Below, in pieces: positions 54,334 to 63,513 of a DNA stretch of 64,000 nt. The notes under the pieces are model-generated. The model saw only the letters and a program-made list of their open reading frames with translations, searched no databases and was not told where the DNA came from. This DNA comes from Hyphomicrobiales bacterium (GTDB lineage: Bacteria > Pseudomonadota > Alphaproteobacteria > Rhizobiales > Rhizobiaceae): assembly GCA_900472395.1 (NCBI GenBank), contig UCHV01000007.1, forward strand, positions 62,001 to 126,000. The letters run 5' to 3'. The position numbers were made by a program, and so were the translations under genes. Every line of letters starts with the position of its first letter. Position 1 is the stretch's first letter.

Positions 54334-55727
54334 GCGGACATCCTTCTGGGTTGCGAACCTTCATTCGCGGAAGCGGTACGGCTTCCCGTCATCGTTTCGG
54401 CGATGAGGTGGAAGCTGGTGGAAACGTCGTCGAGCTGGAAATGCGGCTGCAGACGAACGGTGCAGGAAAAGGTGCCGGGCTTGCCGGGGATTTCGGCGAC
54501 GGTAATGCCGGCGGAGCGCAGCGGAAAACGCGTGCGCAAAGCCAGATCGGCATCGTCGTTTCCGAGCGTGTACGCGGTCAGCCAGTCTTCCAGTTTGCGC
54601 TCGATGGACCGTGCGTCGGACAGCTGACCGATCTCGTCGCGCATGATTACCTTGAGATAATGCGAGAACCGCGAGGCACAGAGCACATATTGCAGCATTG
54701 CGGCGATGCGGGCGTTCTGGCGTGCATGCTCGTTGGAATAATGCTGCGGCGCGTGCATCGACTGGTTGGAATTGAAAATCGCCGAGGCGGAAAGATAAGT
54801 GGTGGCAACCGGCACGATGCCGAGATCGCAGAACTGCTGTTCCTGGCCGGTGGTCAGGCGAATTTCGACGGGCGCCTGTGCGGACAAGCCGTTGCTCTCG
54901 GTGCCGAAATCATAGGGCGCCAGTTCCATCGTGCTCAGCATGCCGCCATCGATAGCGTCCTGTGTGACGCCACGGATATCGGCAAACCAGCCTGAATCGA
55001 TGAAATTGCGGATGACGACGGTGGCGAAGGCAAAGGCGGCGTTGCCCCACAGCAGGGAGCTGCCATCCTCGGCGATCTCTTCGCGAAACGGAAAACGGTC
55101 ATCCCGACGCCGGGCAAACGGCTCGAACGGTGCCCGCATCAGGATGCGCGGTGCGACGAGGCCGAGGAAACGCGAATCCTCGCGGGCGCGAAGACCGTTC
55201 CAGCGGATACGGGCCGGATCACTGGCCAGCCACGAAAAATCCTGAACACGGCCCAGTTCCTGAAAATCCTCAAGCCCCAGCGCACCGGCCGAAGCACCGG
55301 CGACGAACGGGCAGAACGCGGCAGCTGCGACCATGCCGACCTGCGTCAGCGTGCTGACAGCATCGCCGCCCTTCGGATCGTCGGGCGAGATGTGATAATC
55401 GCCGACCAGCAGGCCATAAGGCTCACCGCCGGGCATGCCGAATTCGCGACTGTAGATCAGTTCGAAAAGATGGCTCTGGTCGAAATCCGAGGCGCGTTCC
55501 ATGCTGCGCGCCAGTTCCTTCCAGCTCAGGCTCAAAAGCTTGATCTTGACGTCGCCACCACGGGTGGATTCACGCACGAGCATGGCAATGCCGCGCCATC
55601 TTGCTTCCATCGCCTGAAATTCAGGGTGGTGCAGGATAGCGTTGACCTGGCCGTTCAGCGCCTCGTCGATCAACGAGATCAACTGGTCCGCCCGGCGCCG
55701 CCATTCTGTGCTGGAACCCATGGTCAT
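54330..55727 (-). CDS. tssC40: Second TssC-type sheath protein, TssC40 (ImpD)
   Basis: A 465-residue paralogue of TssC located just after the main tssC. It shares the core (PEFQAMEARWRGIAMLV, GDYHISPDDPKGGDAVSTLTQVGMVAAAAFCPFVAGAS), but the N-terminus lacks the extension of TssC41. In A. tumefaciens the matching TssC40 was reported as not essential for secretion. The ATG at 55727 has no clear ribosome site, and a hairpin followed by a T-rich run lies just before it, so its expression may be lower than that of tssC41. Confidence 0.92.
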   Translation of the reverse strand: MTMGSSTEWRRRADQLISLIDEALNGQVNAILHHPEFQAMEARWRGIAMLVRESTRGGDVKIKLLSLSWKELARSMERASDFDQSHLFELIYSREFGMPGGEPYGLLVGDYHISPDDPKGGDAVSTLTQVGMVAAAAFCPFVAGASAGALGLEDFQELGRVQDFSWLASDPARIRWNGLRAREDSRFLGLVAPRILMRAPFEPFARRRDDRFPFREEIAEDGSSLLWGNAAFAFATVVIRNFIDSGWFADIRGVTQDAIDGGMLSTMELAPYDFGTESNGLSAQAPVEIRLTTGQEQQFCDLGIVPVATTYLSASAIFNSNQSMHAPQHYSNEHARQNARIAAMLQYVLCASRFSHYLKVIMRDEIGQLSDARSIERKLEDWLTAYTLGNDDADLALRTRFPLRSAGITVAEIPGKPGTFSCTVRLQPHFQLDDVSTSFHLIAETMTGSRTASANEGSQPRRMSA

Positions 55728-55764
55728 AATATTTGCCGAAATATCGAATGAAAAAAGGATAAGA

Positions 55765-55789
55765 ACGCGCGGCGAAATTCGCCGCGCGT
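55765..55789 (-). terminator. Hairpin between tssC41 and tssC40
   Basis: ACGCGCGGCGAA and TTCGCCGCGCGT form a 12-base perfect stem around a single base. On the transcript (minus strand) it is followed by TCTTATCCTTTTTTC, a T-rich run that begins one base after the stem. It can act as a leaky terminator or an RNA-processing site that lowers expression of tssC40 and the eleven genes after it relative to tssA, tssB and tssC41. Confidence 0.6.
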
Positions 55790-55800
55790 GTGGTCGGGTC

Positions 55801-57282
55801 TTAAGATTTGGAAGGAATGCGGGCGACCATGCGCAGCGAGGTCGTCAGTTCTTCCATCTGCAACCATGGACGCATCCAGGCAACGGCGTTGTAGGAGCCC
55901 GGCTTGCCCGGAATTTCCTGAACGGTCACCTTGGCATCGCGCAGCGGGTATTTCGCACGCGACTCTTCGCCGGCATCGTCATTGGCGTTGACGTAGTTGG
56001 AGATCCAGCGGTTCAGCCAGTTCTGGCAATCTTCCGCTTCCATGAAGGAGCCGATCTTGTCGCGACCCATGACCTTCAGGTAGTGGGCGAAACGCGACGT
56101 GGCCATCATGTAGGGCAGACGTGCCGAAACGGCGGCATTGGCCGTTGCTTCAGGGCGGTCGTAAATTTTCGGCTTGTGCGCGGTCTGGGCACCGAAGAAC
56201 ACGGCATAGTCGGTGTTCTTGTAGTGGCAAAGCGGCAGGAAGCCGAGCTTGCCGAGTTCGGCATCACGACGGTCGGTAATGCCGACTTCGGTCGGGCATT
56301 TCAGATCCAGATCGCCGTCATCGCTGGCGAAAACGTGCATCGGCAGGTTTTCGACCTTGCCCCCGTTTTCCGCACCACGGATGGCCGTGCACCAGCCGCT
56401 CTTGGCAAAAGCGTCGGTCAGGCGCGTGCCCATCACATAGGCGGCGTTCATCCAGCAATAATTTTCGTGCGGCAGTTCACCGGTCTTCGAACCACCGGTT
56501 TCGTCATAGTTGAACTCGTCGACCGGGTTGGTCGTCGGGCCATACGGCATGCGCGAGAGAACGCGCGGCATGGCAAGCGTCACGAAACGCGAGTCGTCGC
56601 TGTCGCGCAGGCCGCGCCACTTGGCGTATTCCACGGTTTCAAAGATCTTTTCGAGATCGCGCGGCTTGGAAAGCTCGCGGTAATCGTCAAACCCGAACAT
56701 ACGCGGGCTGGCGGCCGAGATGAACGGTGCAAAAGCAGCCGCTGCAATCATCGAAACGCCCTGCAGCGTCTGGACGTCGTCGAACGAGTTGTCGAACTCA
56801 TAGTCGCCGATGATGGCGCCCATCGGTTCGCCGCCCGGCGTGCCGAATTCGTCTTCGTAGATCGACTTGAACAGGCGCGACTGGTCGAATTCAACCGCCT
56901 TGGAAAGATCGCGGCTGATGTCGCGCTTGGAAGCGTTCAGCACGCGGATCTTCAGGTTCACGCTGGTCTCGGAATTCTTGACCAGGTAGTTCAGGCCGCG
57001 CCAGGTGCCCTCGAGCTTGACGAATTCCGGAGCCTGCATGATGGCGGCAAGCTGGGTGGAAATCGTCTTGTCGAGTTCGGCGATCGCGTTGTTCAGCGTG
57101 ATCGTCAGGTTGCGATCGTAGGTGACCGTACCCTTGAGGGCCTGATCGGTCAGCGTGCGAAGCAGATCCTGCGCACGGTTCGGCTCGGTCTGGCGGGTCG
57201 CCGCGACGACCTGGGAAAGGAGGTTCTGTTCCTCGGAGAAACCGGCCTCTTCCTTCCTCTGTAGTTGCGTGTCAGCGCTCAT
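55801..57282 (-). CDS. tssC41: T6SS large sheath protein TssC41 (ImpC)
   Basis: A 493-residue large sheath subunit. The N-terminal segment that interlocks with TssB is present, then SQVVAATRQTEPNRAQDLLRTL, APEFVKLEGTWRGLNYLVKNSE, GEPMGAIIGDYEFDNSFDDVQTLQGVSMIAAAAFAPFI and the C-terminal PGKPGSYNAVAWMRPWLQMEELTTSLRMVARIPS typical of TssC. With TssB it polymerises into the contractile sheath. It starts 125 bases after the tssB stop. Confidence 0.95.
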   Translation of the reverse strand: MSADTQLQRKEEAGFSEEQNLLSQVVAATRQTEPNRAQDLLRTLTDQALKGTVTYDRNLTITLNNAIAELDKTISTQLAAIMQAPEFVKLEGTWRGLNYLVKNSETSVNLKIRVLNASKRDISRDLSKAVEFDQSRLFKSIYEDEFGTPGGEPMGAIIGDYEFDNSFDDVQTLQGVSMIAAAAFAPFISAASPRMFGFDDYRELSKPRDLEKIFETVEYAKWRGLRDSDDSRFVTLAMPRVLSRMPYGPTTNPVDEFNYDETGGSKTGELPHENYCWMNAAYVMGTRLTDAFAKSGWCTAIRGAENGGKVENLPMHVFASDDGDLDLKCPTEVGITDRRDAELGKLGFLPLCHYKNTDYAVFFGAQTAHKPKIYDRPEATANAAVSARLPYMMATSRFAHYLKVMGRDKIGSFMEAEDCQNWLNRWISNYVNANDDAGEESRAKYPLRDAKVTVQEIPGKPGSYNAVAWMRPWLQMEELTTSLRMVARIPSKS

Positions 57283-57407
57283 GTCTCAAATCCTTCTTTA
57301 TGAGCAGCGCGCCGGAAGATTTGTCCGGGAGAGGCGCACTCAAAACAAATAGACGGGCATTCAGGATGCGCGACCGGCCTTGCCGCTCAGGCGCGCACCG
57401 CCGGCAC

Positions 57408-57920
57408 TCAGTTGACGGCGTCCTTCTTGTCGCCGCCAAGCTGGGCAACGAGCTGGGAAAGATCAGCCTTGTTCTGGAGAATGTCTTCGAGAAGGCGTTC
57501 CAGTTCTTCCGAACGGTCGGCCTTGCTCATCAGGTCTCGCAATTCGTTGCGGGCGTCGAGCAACGCCTTCAGGGCAGGCACCTGATTGACCACCGAGCCC
57601 GGCTCGAAATCGTCCATGCTTTCGAATTTCAGCGAAACCGGCAGCTGGGTGCCGTCGTTCTGCAGCGTGTTGTCGACGGAAATCGTCAGACCCGGCGTCA
57701 TGCGGCGCATCACGTCATCGAAATTGTCGCGGTCGATCTGCACGAACTTGCGTTCGCCGAACGGCTTCAGCGGCTGGGTGGGATTGCCGGAAAAATCGCC
57801 GAGAACGCCAACGACGAAGGGCAGTTCCTTCACCACCATGGCGCCTTCGGTTTCCACTTCGTACTTGATGTGGACGCGGGGCTTGCGAACCCGTTCCAGC
57901 TTTTCATGTACACTTGCCAT
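57408..57920 (-). CDS. tssB: T6SS small sheath protein TssB (ImpB)
   Basis: A 170-residue small sheath subunit. Family marks are the N-terminal [57 protein letters not shown] and the C-terminal helix [10 protein letters not shown]. The ATG at 57920 follows GGAGACTTTTG; a TTG directly before it is not needed. The gene lies 89 bases after tssA. Confidence 0.95.
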   Translation of the reverse strand: MASVHEKLERVRKPRVHIKYEVETEGAMVVKELPFVVGVLGDFSGNPTQPLKPFGERKFVQIDRDNFDDVMRRMTPGLTISVDNTLQNDGTQLPVSLKFESMDDFEPGSVVNQVPALKALLDARNELRDLMSKADRSEELERLLEDILQNKADLSQLVAQLGGDKKDAVN

Positions 57921-58009
57921 CAAAAGTCTCCTTCATGCCATCGGCAAAATTACGAATTCAGATTGTTGCGGAAGCCAATCGGACAAGGCCCGATTGCAAT
58001 AAAATCTTG

Positions 58010-59080
58010 TCAGCCCCCTCTATTTTCGGTGGAGGGCTGAATGCCGGCGGCCGTCAGCACCGCGTGACGCGCATGCTGTTCGGGTAAAAGCTCGGCCAGA
58101 AGTTCGGAAAAATCCATGCGCCCGCGCCGCACCAGCGTCTCGATCGACATGGAAATCGGGGAATGCGGCTCGGTTCGGCGAAAATAGCGCGATACGGCGA
58201 TCAGAAGCTCGAAGGCCTCTTCGCGGGAACGAATGCTATCCGCCGTCACCGGACGGGTACGGGCAGGTTCTTCCGCCGTAGCTGAAGAAACAGCATCGGA
58301 CTGTTCCAATTCCGTTGTATTTTCAGCCTCTTGCGATGGTTCTGTTTCGCTTATGCCGGCCAGAACCCTGATTGCCGACGCGGCTTCTTGCAAAACATTG
58401 CGTGTATTAGAACTCGGTGGAGCCTGCTTGCCGCAGCGGTCGTCAAGTATTTCTACCATACGGTCAAACGCGGCAATGCACTCCATGAGAACGTGCAGAT
58501 GCGCTGACATATTCGCGACGCCGGCTTCCAGTGCCGCCTGCTGCAGATCTTCGCGACGATCGTCCTCGCCAGGACGCTGGCCAAGCTGGAAATCCCACAG
58601 GGAAAACTGTGCGAATTTTCCCCCCGGGATCAACGAACTCAGACGAATAGCCTGGATGATCGTGCCTTCCGAGCCGACCCCGTTCAGCCCTGCAAAAGGA
58701 CTGAAACGCTCTTCGAAATCCTCGTCGCCGATGGAATGAAGGTCGTCAAAATAGTTTTCTAAAAGCGACACGATGGAGAGGTACACGTCCCTCAGACCCT
58801 CGAAGCCACGCAGGCGCACCTGGGCTTCTGCAACCCATGCTAATACTTCGACGTCTTTGCTCTCTGAAGTAAGAATTTGCAAGCCAAGGTTGCTTACGTC
58901 TTGCCAGATAGGTGACAAGCCAATATTTTCACCCGGTGTTATTCCTCGTTCCGCCGCTCTGGCGGCGTTACGGGCATCCTTAATTCTATAGTATATTGGG
59001 CGCGCAGAAGTATTTTCCCGTACGTTTTCTCCGCAGGGACGCGCTTCATCAAGTGGATCCACGATATGGCGCACATTCAC
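58010..59080 (-). CDS. tssA: T6SS TssA-type protein (ImpA), first gene of the imp operon
   Basis: A TssA protein of about 356 residues. The ImpA N-terminal domain is clear (HIVDPLDEARPCGENVREN, SPIWQDVSNLGLQILTSESKDVEVLAWVAEAQVRLRGFEGLRD, FAGLNGVGSEGTIIQAIR), and the C-terminus (SREEAFELLIAVSRYFRRTEPHSPISMSIETLVRRGRMDFSELLAELL) is also typical. TssA coordinates baseplate and tail polymerisation. I choose GTG 59080, with GGAGAAG eight bases upstream. The frame reaches back to TTG 59155, but that TTG is part of a TTGACA promoter element. The start stays uncertain. Confidence 0.9.
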   Translation of the reverse strand: MNVRHIVDPLDEARPCGENVRENTSARPIYYRIKDARNAARAAERGITPGENIGLSPIWQDVSNLGLQILTSESKDVEVLAWVAEAQVRLRGFEGLRDVYLSIVSLLENYFDDLHSIGDEDFEERFSPFAGLNGVGSEGTIIQAIRLSSLIPGGKFAQFSLWDFQLGQRPGEDDRREDLQQAALEAGVANMSAHLHVLMECIAAFDRMVEILDDRCGKQAPPSSNTRNVLQEAASAIRVLAGISETEPSQEAENTTELEQSDAVSSATAEEPARTRPVTADSIRSREEAFELLIAVSRYFRRTEPHSPISMSIETLVRRGRMDFSELLAELLPEQHARHAVLTAAGIQPSTENRGG

Positions 59081-59313
59081 GTGGTTATCTTCTCCGTTTA
59101 TATAAGTTATTTCGTAAACAAGGCTATATTGTTGGGCGATATAACGTCTTGTCAACCTCAGACAAGAGGTGTCAATTTTATGACGGAAGTATGAGATACT
59201 TTTTCGAAAAATAGGGGGTTTTTACGACTGGACAAGGTTGGTTGATCGCCCTAGTTGTCGCCGGACATCTCGAAAAGAGCACCGTACGGCCAACAGCAAA
59301 CAGGACTTGCCTG
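59081..59313. promoter_or_regulatory. Divergent promoter region of the imp and clpV-hcp operons
   Basis: This AT-rich gap separates the two T6SS operons. On the minus strand TTGACA (59155-59150) with CAATAT 18 bases further suits a promoter for tssA. An inverted repeat CTTGTC (59148-59153)/GACAAG (59161-59166) overlaps that -35, and GTCA-N6-TGAC (59171-59184) follows. These are candidate sites for a shared regulator; in A. tumefaciens the ExoR-ChvG/ChvI acid-response pathway controls both operons. A G-rich run precedes TTTTT at 59212-59223. Confidence 0.5.
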
Positions 59314-62097
59314 ATGTCGCATATCGATCTCAACCGTCTGATCAGAACGCTTGAGCCTAATTTGCGTGTCGGTCTTGAGACAGCGGCATCGCTTGCCGCG
59401 CGTCATCAGAATGCCGCCGTAGACATAGCCCACTGGTTGCGTGCATTGCTCGATCAGCCGGCATTTTCCGCCGTGTTCGAAGAGCTTGACGTGCCTTCCG
59501 AAGCTTTGCGCACCGAACTTGACGCCTCGATTGCCGATATACGGCGAGAAGACGGCTCAGCACTTGCGCTTTCCCAAAATTTGCTTTCGCTGGCGCGTGA
59601 AGCTTGGCTTTCTGCTTCACTGCAGTCCGGTCGCTCCGTTGTTATGCTTGCGGATCTTCTATCTGCCCTGAATGCCGACCAGTCGCTGCGCGTTGCTGCA
59701 CGGGGTATTGGTCCGTCGTTGCGTTCGCTCAACAGGTCGAAACTCGACGGCCTGCTGGAAAAGGCGCAGACAGAGACCGGTGGCGCTACGGAAGCGGTGT
59801 TGAATGCGCCGGCTTCCGCTTCTCAGGGCAACGAATTCCTGCGCCTTTATACCCGTGACATGACCGAGGATGCCCGTTCCGGCAAGATCGATCCGGTCAT
59901 CGGACGCGATACGGAACTGCGTCAGGTCGTGGATATCCTGATGCGCCGTCGTCAGAACAACCCGATCCTCGTCGGCGAAGCCGGCGTCGGCAAGACTGCC
60001 GTTGCGGAAGCGTTTGCGCTCGAAATCGTGGCCGGAAACGTGCCGGAGCGTCTGAAGGACGTCAAACTCCTGCTGCTCGATCTCAGCCTTTTGCAGGCGG
60101 GCGCAGGCGTGAAGGGCGAGTTCGAACGTCGCCTCCACGGTGTTGTGGATGCCGTCAAGGCCTCCGACAAACCGATCATTCTGTTCATCGACGAGGCGCA
60201 TGGCCTGATCGGTGCCGGCGGGCAGGCGGGCAATGGCGATGCCGCCAACATCCTGAAGCCGGCGCTGGCGCGTGGCGAATTGCGCACGATCGCGGCGACC
60301 ACCTGGAGCGAATACAAGCGGTATATCGAAAAGGATGCGGCGCTGACCCGGCGTTTCCAGACGGTTCTCGTCAACGAGCCGGATGAAAAGACCGCCGTTC
60401 GGATGCTGCGTGGCGTAGCTGGAAACCTGAAGCTTCACCACAAGGTCCGCATTCGCGATGAAGCGATCGTCGCCGCTGTGCAGCTTTCGGCGCGCTATCT
60501 GCCTGCGCGCCAGTTGCCGGACAAGGCGATCAGCATTCTCGATACGGCGGCCGCCGCTGTCGCATTGGCACGCCAGACCGTGCCGGAAGCGCTGAAAAAC
60601 CTGAAAAGCGAAAGCGAAATGCTGGAGGCGGAAGCCACCTGGCTGGAAGCCGAGCCACAGACGGATGAGACCGCCGCGCGCCTCGTCGAGATCAAGGCTG
60701 AGCGCGAGGACATTGCTCGCGAAATCGAGGCGTTGACCGGAAAATACGACAAGGAACTGCAGCTGGCTCGAGAGGCCGACCGCCTCGAGGAAGCTTTCTC
60801 CGAGGATGCGGCAATTACTCCACTGTCGCAGGAGGATGCTTCTGCCGGTGATGCCGAAAATGTCGCACCATTCCCGTCGCAGGCGATGACGCCGGAAAGC
60901 GCCCGCGCGGCCCTGGTGTCTGCCGAGCGAAGCCTTGCCGCTGCTGCAGGCGAAGCGCCGTTGATCCCACGCGTGGTGGATCGCGATGTGGTCGCGACCA
61001 TCATTGCTCGCTGGACCGGCATTCCGGTCGGCAAGCTGCTGACGGATCAGGTCGAAACGGTCAAGACGCTGGATGCGCGCCTGAAAGAGCGCGTGCTCGG
61101 TCAGGACGCCGCCATCGATCGTATCGCCGCCGCCATGCGCGCCGCCCGTGCGGGCTTGAACGATCCGCGTCGTCCGCCAGCCGTTTTCCTGCTGGTCGGC
61201 ATGTCCGGAACCGGCAAGACCGAGACCGCGCTGACGTTGGCCGACATGTTTTACGGCGGCAGCCAGCACCTCACGACGATCAACATGTCGGAGTTCAAGG
61301 AGGAGCATAAGATTTCCATGCTTCTCGGTTCTCCTGCCGGTTATGTCGGTTATGGCGAAGGCGGCGTTCTGACCGAAGCCGTTCGCCGCCGTCCTTATGG
61401 CGTGCTACTGCTCGACGAGATCGACAAGGCGCATCCGGGCGTCCAGGAAATTTTCTACCAGGTGTTCGACAAGGGAACGTTGCGCGACGGTGAAGGCCGC
61501 GACATCGATTTCAAGAACACCACGATTTTCATGACGGCCAATACCGGTTCCGAACTGCTCGCCTCACTGGCTGCAGATCCAGATACGATGCCGGAAGGCG
61601 AGGCGCTGGAGCAGTTGCTGCTGCCGGAACTGCAGAAACATTTCAAACCGGCCTTCGTTGGCCGTACCACTGTTCTGCCCTTCATGCCGCTGACGGCTGA
61701 AACGCTGTCGGGCATCATCGATATCCAGATCGATCGCATCCGCCAGCGTGTGGCAAGCACTTACGGTTCTGCCGTGACGCTGTCTCCTGAAGCGCGTGAA
61801 GCCTTGGTTTCGCGTGCGAAAAGCAGCGAGATGGGTGCGCGTGCCATCGAGGTGATGATCGCCCGCGATCTTCTGCCGGTGCTGTCGACCTTCTTCCTCG
61901 ATGTCATCACCGAGGGACGCAAGATCAAGCATATCTCTATCAATTTTGACGGCCAGCACTTTGGCATCGATGCCGAGGACGCAAAGCCGCAACAAGAATT
62001 CGCTGCGCCGGACGGGGGTCGGGGTCGGCAGGCGGATGAAGAAGCCGGGGGACGCAAAAGCGCCCCAGGACGATCGCGAAAGGCAACAACGCCTTAG
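59314..62097 (+). CDS. clpV: T6SS sheath-disassembly AAA+ ATPase ClpV (TssH)
   Basis: A 927-residue ClpB/Hsp100-type protein. The N-terminal domain (HIDLNRLIRTLEPNLRVGLETAASLAA) is the ClpV form that binds TssC. AAA1 has Walker A GEAGVGKT near residue 221 and IIILFIDEAHGLIGAGG-like Walker B; a middle coiled coil follows; AAA2 has GMSGTGKT near 629 and LLLDEIDKAHPG. It depolymerises contracted sheath so the subunits can be reused. The ATG at 59314 with AGGA upstream is chosen; the frame opens at 59242 without a ribosome site. The C-terminal 30 residues are low-complexity and charged. Hcp follows 39 bases later. Confidence 0.95.
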   Translation: MSHIDLNRLIRTLEPNLRVGLETAASLAARHQNAAVDIAHWLRALLDQPAFSAVFEELDVPSEALRTELDASIADIRREDGSALALSQNLLSLAREAWLSASLQSGRSVVMLADLLSALNADQSLRVAARGIGPSLRSLNRSKLDGLLEKAQTETGGATEAVLNAPASASQGNEFLRLYTRDMTEDARSGKIDPVIGRDTELRQVVDILMRRRQNNPILVGEAGVGKTAVAEAFALEIVAGNVPERLKDVKLLLLDLSLLQAGAGVKGEFERRLHGVVDAVKASDKPIILFIDEAHGLIGAGGQAGNGDAANILKPALARGELRTIAATTWSEYKRYIEKDAALTRRFQTVLVNEPDEKTAVRMLRGVAGNLKLHHKVRIRDEAIVAAVQLSARYLPARQLPDKAISILDTAAAAVALARQTVPEALKNLKSESEMLEAEATWLEAEPQTDETAARLVEIKAEREDIAREIEALTGKYDKELQLAREADRLEEAFSEDAAITPLSQEDASAGDAENVAPFPSQAMTPESARAALVSAERSLAAAAGEAPLIPRVVDRDVVATIIARWTGIPVGKLLTDQVETVKTLDARLKERVLGQDAAIDRIAAAMRAARAGLNDPRRPPAVFLLVGMSGTGKTETALTLADMFYGGSQHLTTINMSEFKEEHKISMLLGSPAGYVGYGEGGVLTEAVRRRPYGVLLLDEIDKAHPGVQEIFYQVFDKGTLRDGEGRDIDFKNTTIFMTANTGSELLASLAADPDTMPEGEALEQLLLPELQKHFKPAFVGRTTVLPFMPLTAETLSGIIDIQIDRIRQRVASTYGSAVTLSPEAREALVSRAKSSEMGARAIEVMIARDLLPVLSTFFLDVITEGRKIKHISINFDGQHFGIDAEDAKPQQEFAAPDGGRGRQADEEAGGRKSAPGRSRKATTP

Positions 62098-62136
62098 ACG
62101 CAACAAGGCCTAAACCTTTAAACAGGAGCTGATAGC

Positions 62137-62613
62137 ATGCCGATTTATCTTCAGATCGACGGTATTCAGGGTGACGCTACTCACGAGCAGCACCGCAAGT
62201 GGATGGATATCGAAGCCATTCACTGGAACGTGTCTCGTAACCTGAACACTGCTGCCGGTTCGGCAGCAAACCGCGAAGCTTCCGAGCCGACCATTTCGGA
62301 AGTCATCCTCACCAAGGTGAGCGATTCTTCGTCGACCAAGCTGTTCCAGGAAGCGTGCTCGGGCCGTAACGGCAAGCGCGCCACCATCCATCTGGTAACG
62401 ACCGGCAACCCGGGCGAAACCTATATCGAATACCTGCTGACCAACACTCTGATCGCCAGCTATTCGATCGACTCGAACGGTGACCGTCCGGTCGAAACCA
62501 TCAAGCTGAACTTCACCAAGCTTGAAGTGAAGTACACGCCGTTCGACGAACAGCAGAACCCGCAGTCGCCGATGATCGCTTCTTACGATCTCGCGACCAC
62601 CAAGGCTGCCTAA
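62137..62613 (+). CDS. hcp: T6SS tube protein Hcp (TssD)
   Basis: A 158-residue Hcp with the family start MPIYLQIDGIQGDATHEQHRKWMDIEAI (in part), then SEVILTKVSDSSSTKLFQEACSG, NTLIASYSID and IKLNFTKLEVKYTPFDEQ. Hexameric rings of Hcp stack into the expelled inner tube, and Hcp can carry small effectors in its lumen. A good AGGAG site precedes the ATG. It is the second gene of the clpV operon, and the next gene is unknown. Confidence 0.96.
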   Translation: MPIYLQIDGIQGDATHEQHRKWMDIEAIHWNVSRNLNTAAGSAANREASEPTISEVILTKVSDSSSTKLFQEACSGRNGKRATIHLVTTGNPGETYIEYLLTNTLIASYSIDSNGDRPVETIKLNFTKLEVKYTPFDEQQNPQSPMIASYDLATTKAA

Positions 62614-62702
62614 GCCTTTTCGATGTGGTCGGCGTCGGCGGTTTTTCCGCCGGCGCCTGCTTATCTCCGGTCCCGGTCTTCAGGCTTTGAAGGAAGCTTC
62701 CC

Positions 62703-63296
62703 ATGAGCACTTCGGATATCGATAAGGTAGCATTGACGGACTATCATCTGATCATCGAGGAAGTCTCCGACGAGAGCGTTTTCGGGATGATCTCTCCGAC
62801 CCAGAAGATCAAGGGCATCAAGGTGGTCACCACCAACCATCTTCAGGTCGTTCGCCGTGTCTACACGATGACGATTGGCGAAGATGTTTATTTCAAGGGT
62901 CAGAAAATCCAGGGCATGCCCGGCGCACGGGAATTGCTGTCGGAATTTCTGGAGCCCGGCAAGCAGATTACCACTCGGCCGAACGGCAAGGTTGGCATTC
63001 TCAACCGTTATGTCGGCAAGAAGAATATCTTCAGCGGCAGCGTGGTGCAGAAATACAGCGGGTCGGTGACCATACCTTTCCTGCGCCAGTATGGCGAAGA
63101 TCCCGCACCGACACGCCTGCTGCATGGCAATCCGGCGGTGACTTTCCTGCAGAAGGGTGAGGAAAACCCGATGGCGGCGGCCTATTTCAACAGCCGCACC
63201 AACAAGCTCGAGCTTCTGCACTATTTCGAGCGCCACAAGTTGCTTGATGATTTCAAGGCCCGTTTTGCCGATGCAAGCCTGGCGGCGACCGGCTGA
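62703..63296 (+). CDS. Unknown hcp-linked protein
   Basis: A 197-residue protein that I do not recognise. It has no signal peptide, membrane helix or obvious catalytic motif. The N-terminal half is beta-rich and acidic (LTDYHLIIEEVSDESVFGM), the middle is basic (RPNGKVGILNRYVGKKNIF), and the C-terminus is helical (LELLHYFERHKLLDDFKARFAD). GGAAG lies before the ATG. It is 89 bases downstream of hcp on the same strand and ahead of a terminator, so it is the likely last gene of the clpV-hcp operon. Possible roles are Hcp-carried effector, chaperone/adaptor or accessory factor. In A. tumefaciens C58 effector and vgrG genes follow hcp; here this gene takes that place. Confidence 0.75.
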   Translation: MSTSDIDKVALTDYHLIIEEVSDESVFGMISPTQKIKGIKVVTTNHLQVVRRVYTMTIGEDVYFKGQKIQGMPGARELLSEFLEPGKQITTRPNGKVGILNRYVGKKNIFSGSVVQKYSGSVTIPFLRQYGEDPAPTRLLHGNPAVTFLQKGEENPMAAAYFNSRTNKLELLHYFERHKLLDDFKARFADASLAATG

Positions 63297-63329
63297 ACGC
63301 ATTCGCATTTGAATGATACGATGACAAAG

Positions 63330-63357
63330 GCGCATTTCGATTTCGAGATGCGCTTTT
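63330..63357. terminator. Terminator after the hcp operon
   Basis: GCGCATTTC (63330-63338) pairs with GAGATGCGC (63345-63353), with one G-T pair, and is followed by TTTT (63354-63357). It lies between the hcp-linked gene and the peroxiredoxin, so the latter is a separate unit. Confidence 0.7.
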
Positions 63358-63513
63358 CACTGGTTCGTGCCGCTTGGCAGCGTTGAGAAATATCTCGCGT
63401 TTCCCGACCTTGTGCAGCGTGTTTATTTTCTGCATCAGGTGCAATTGAGAACATCCGAACTCCTTTCCGAACGGATTTTGCGATCTATTTGACGGCAAAA
63501 CAGGAGAACTGAG

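Noticed and set aside
55642..57264. Plus-strand open frame of 540 codons opposite tssC41
   Set aside because: Antisense shadow of a conserved sheath gene.
59659..61308. Minus-strand open frame of 549 codons opposite clpV
   Set aside because: Antisense shadow of the AAA+ gene; no ribosome site or family match.
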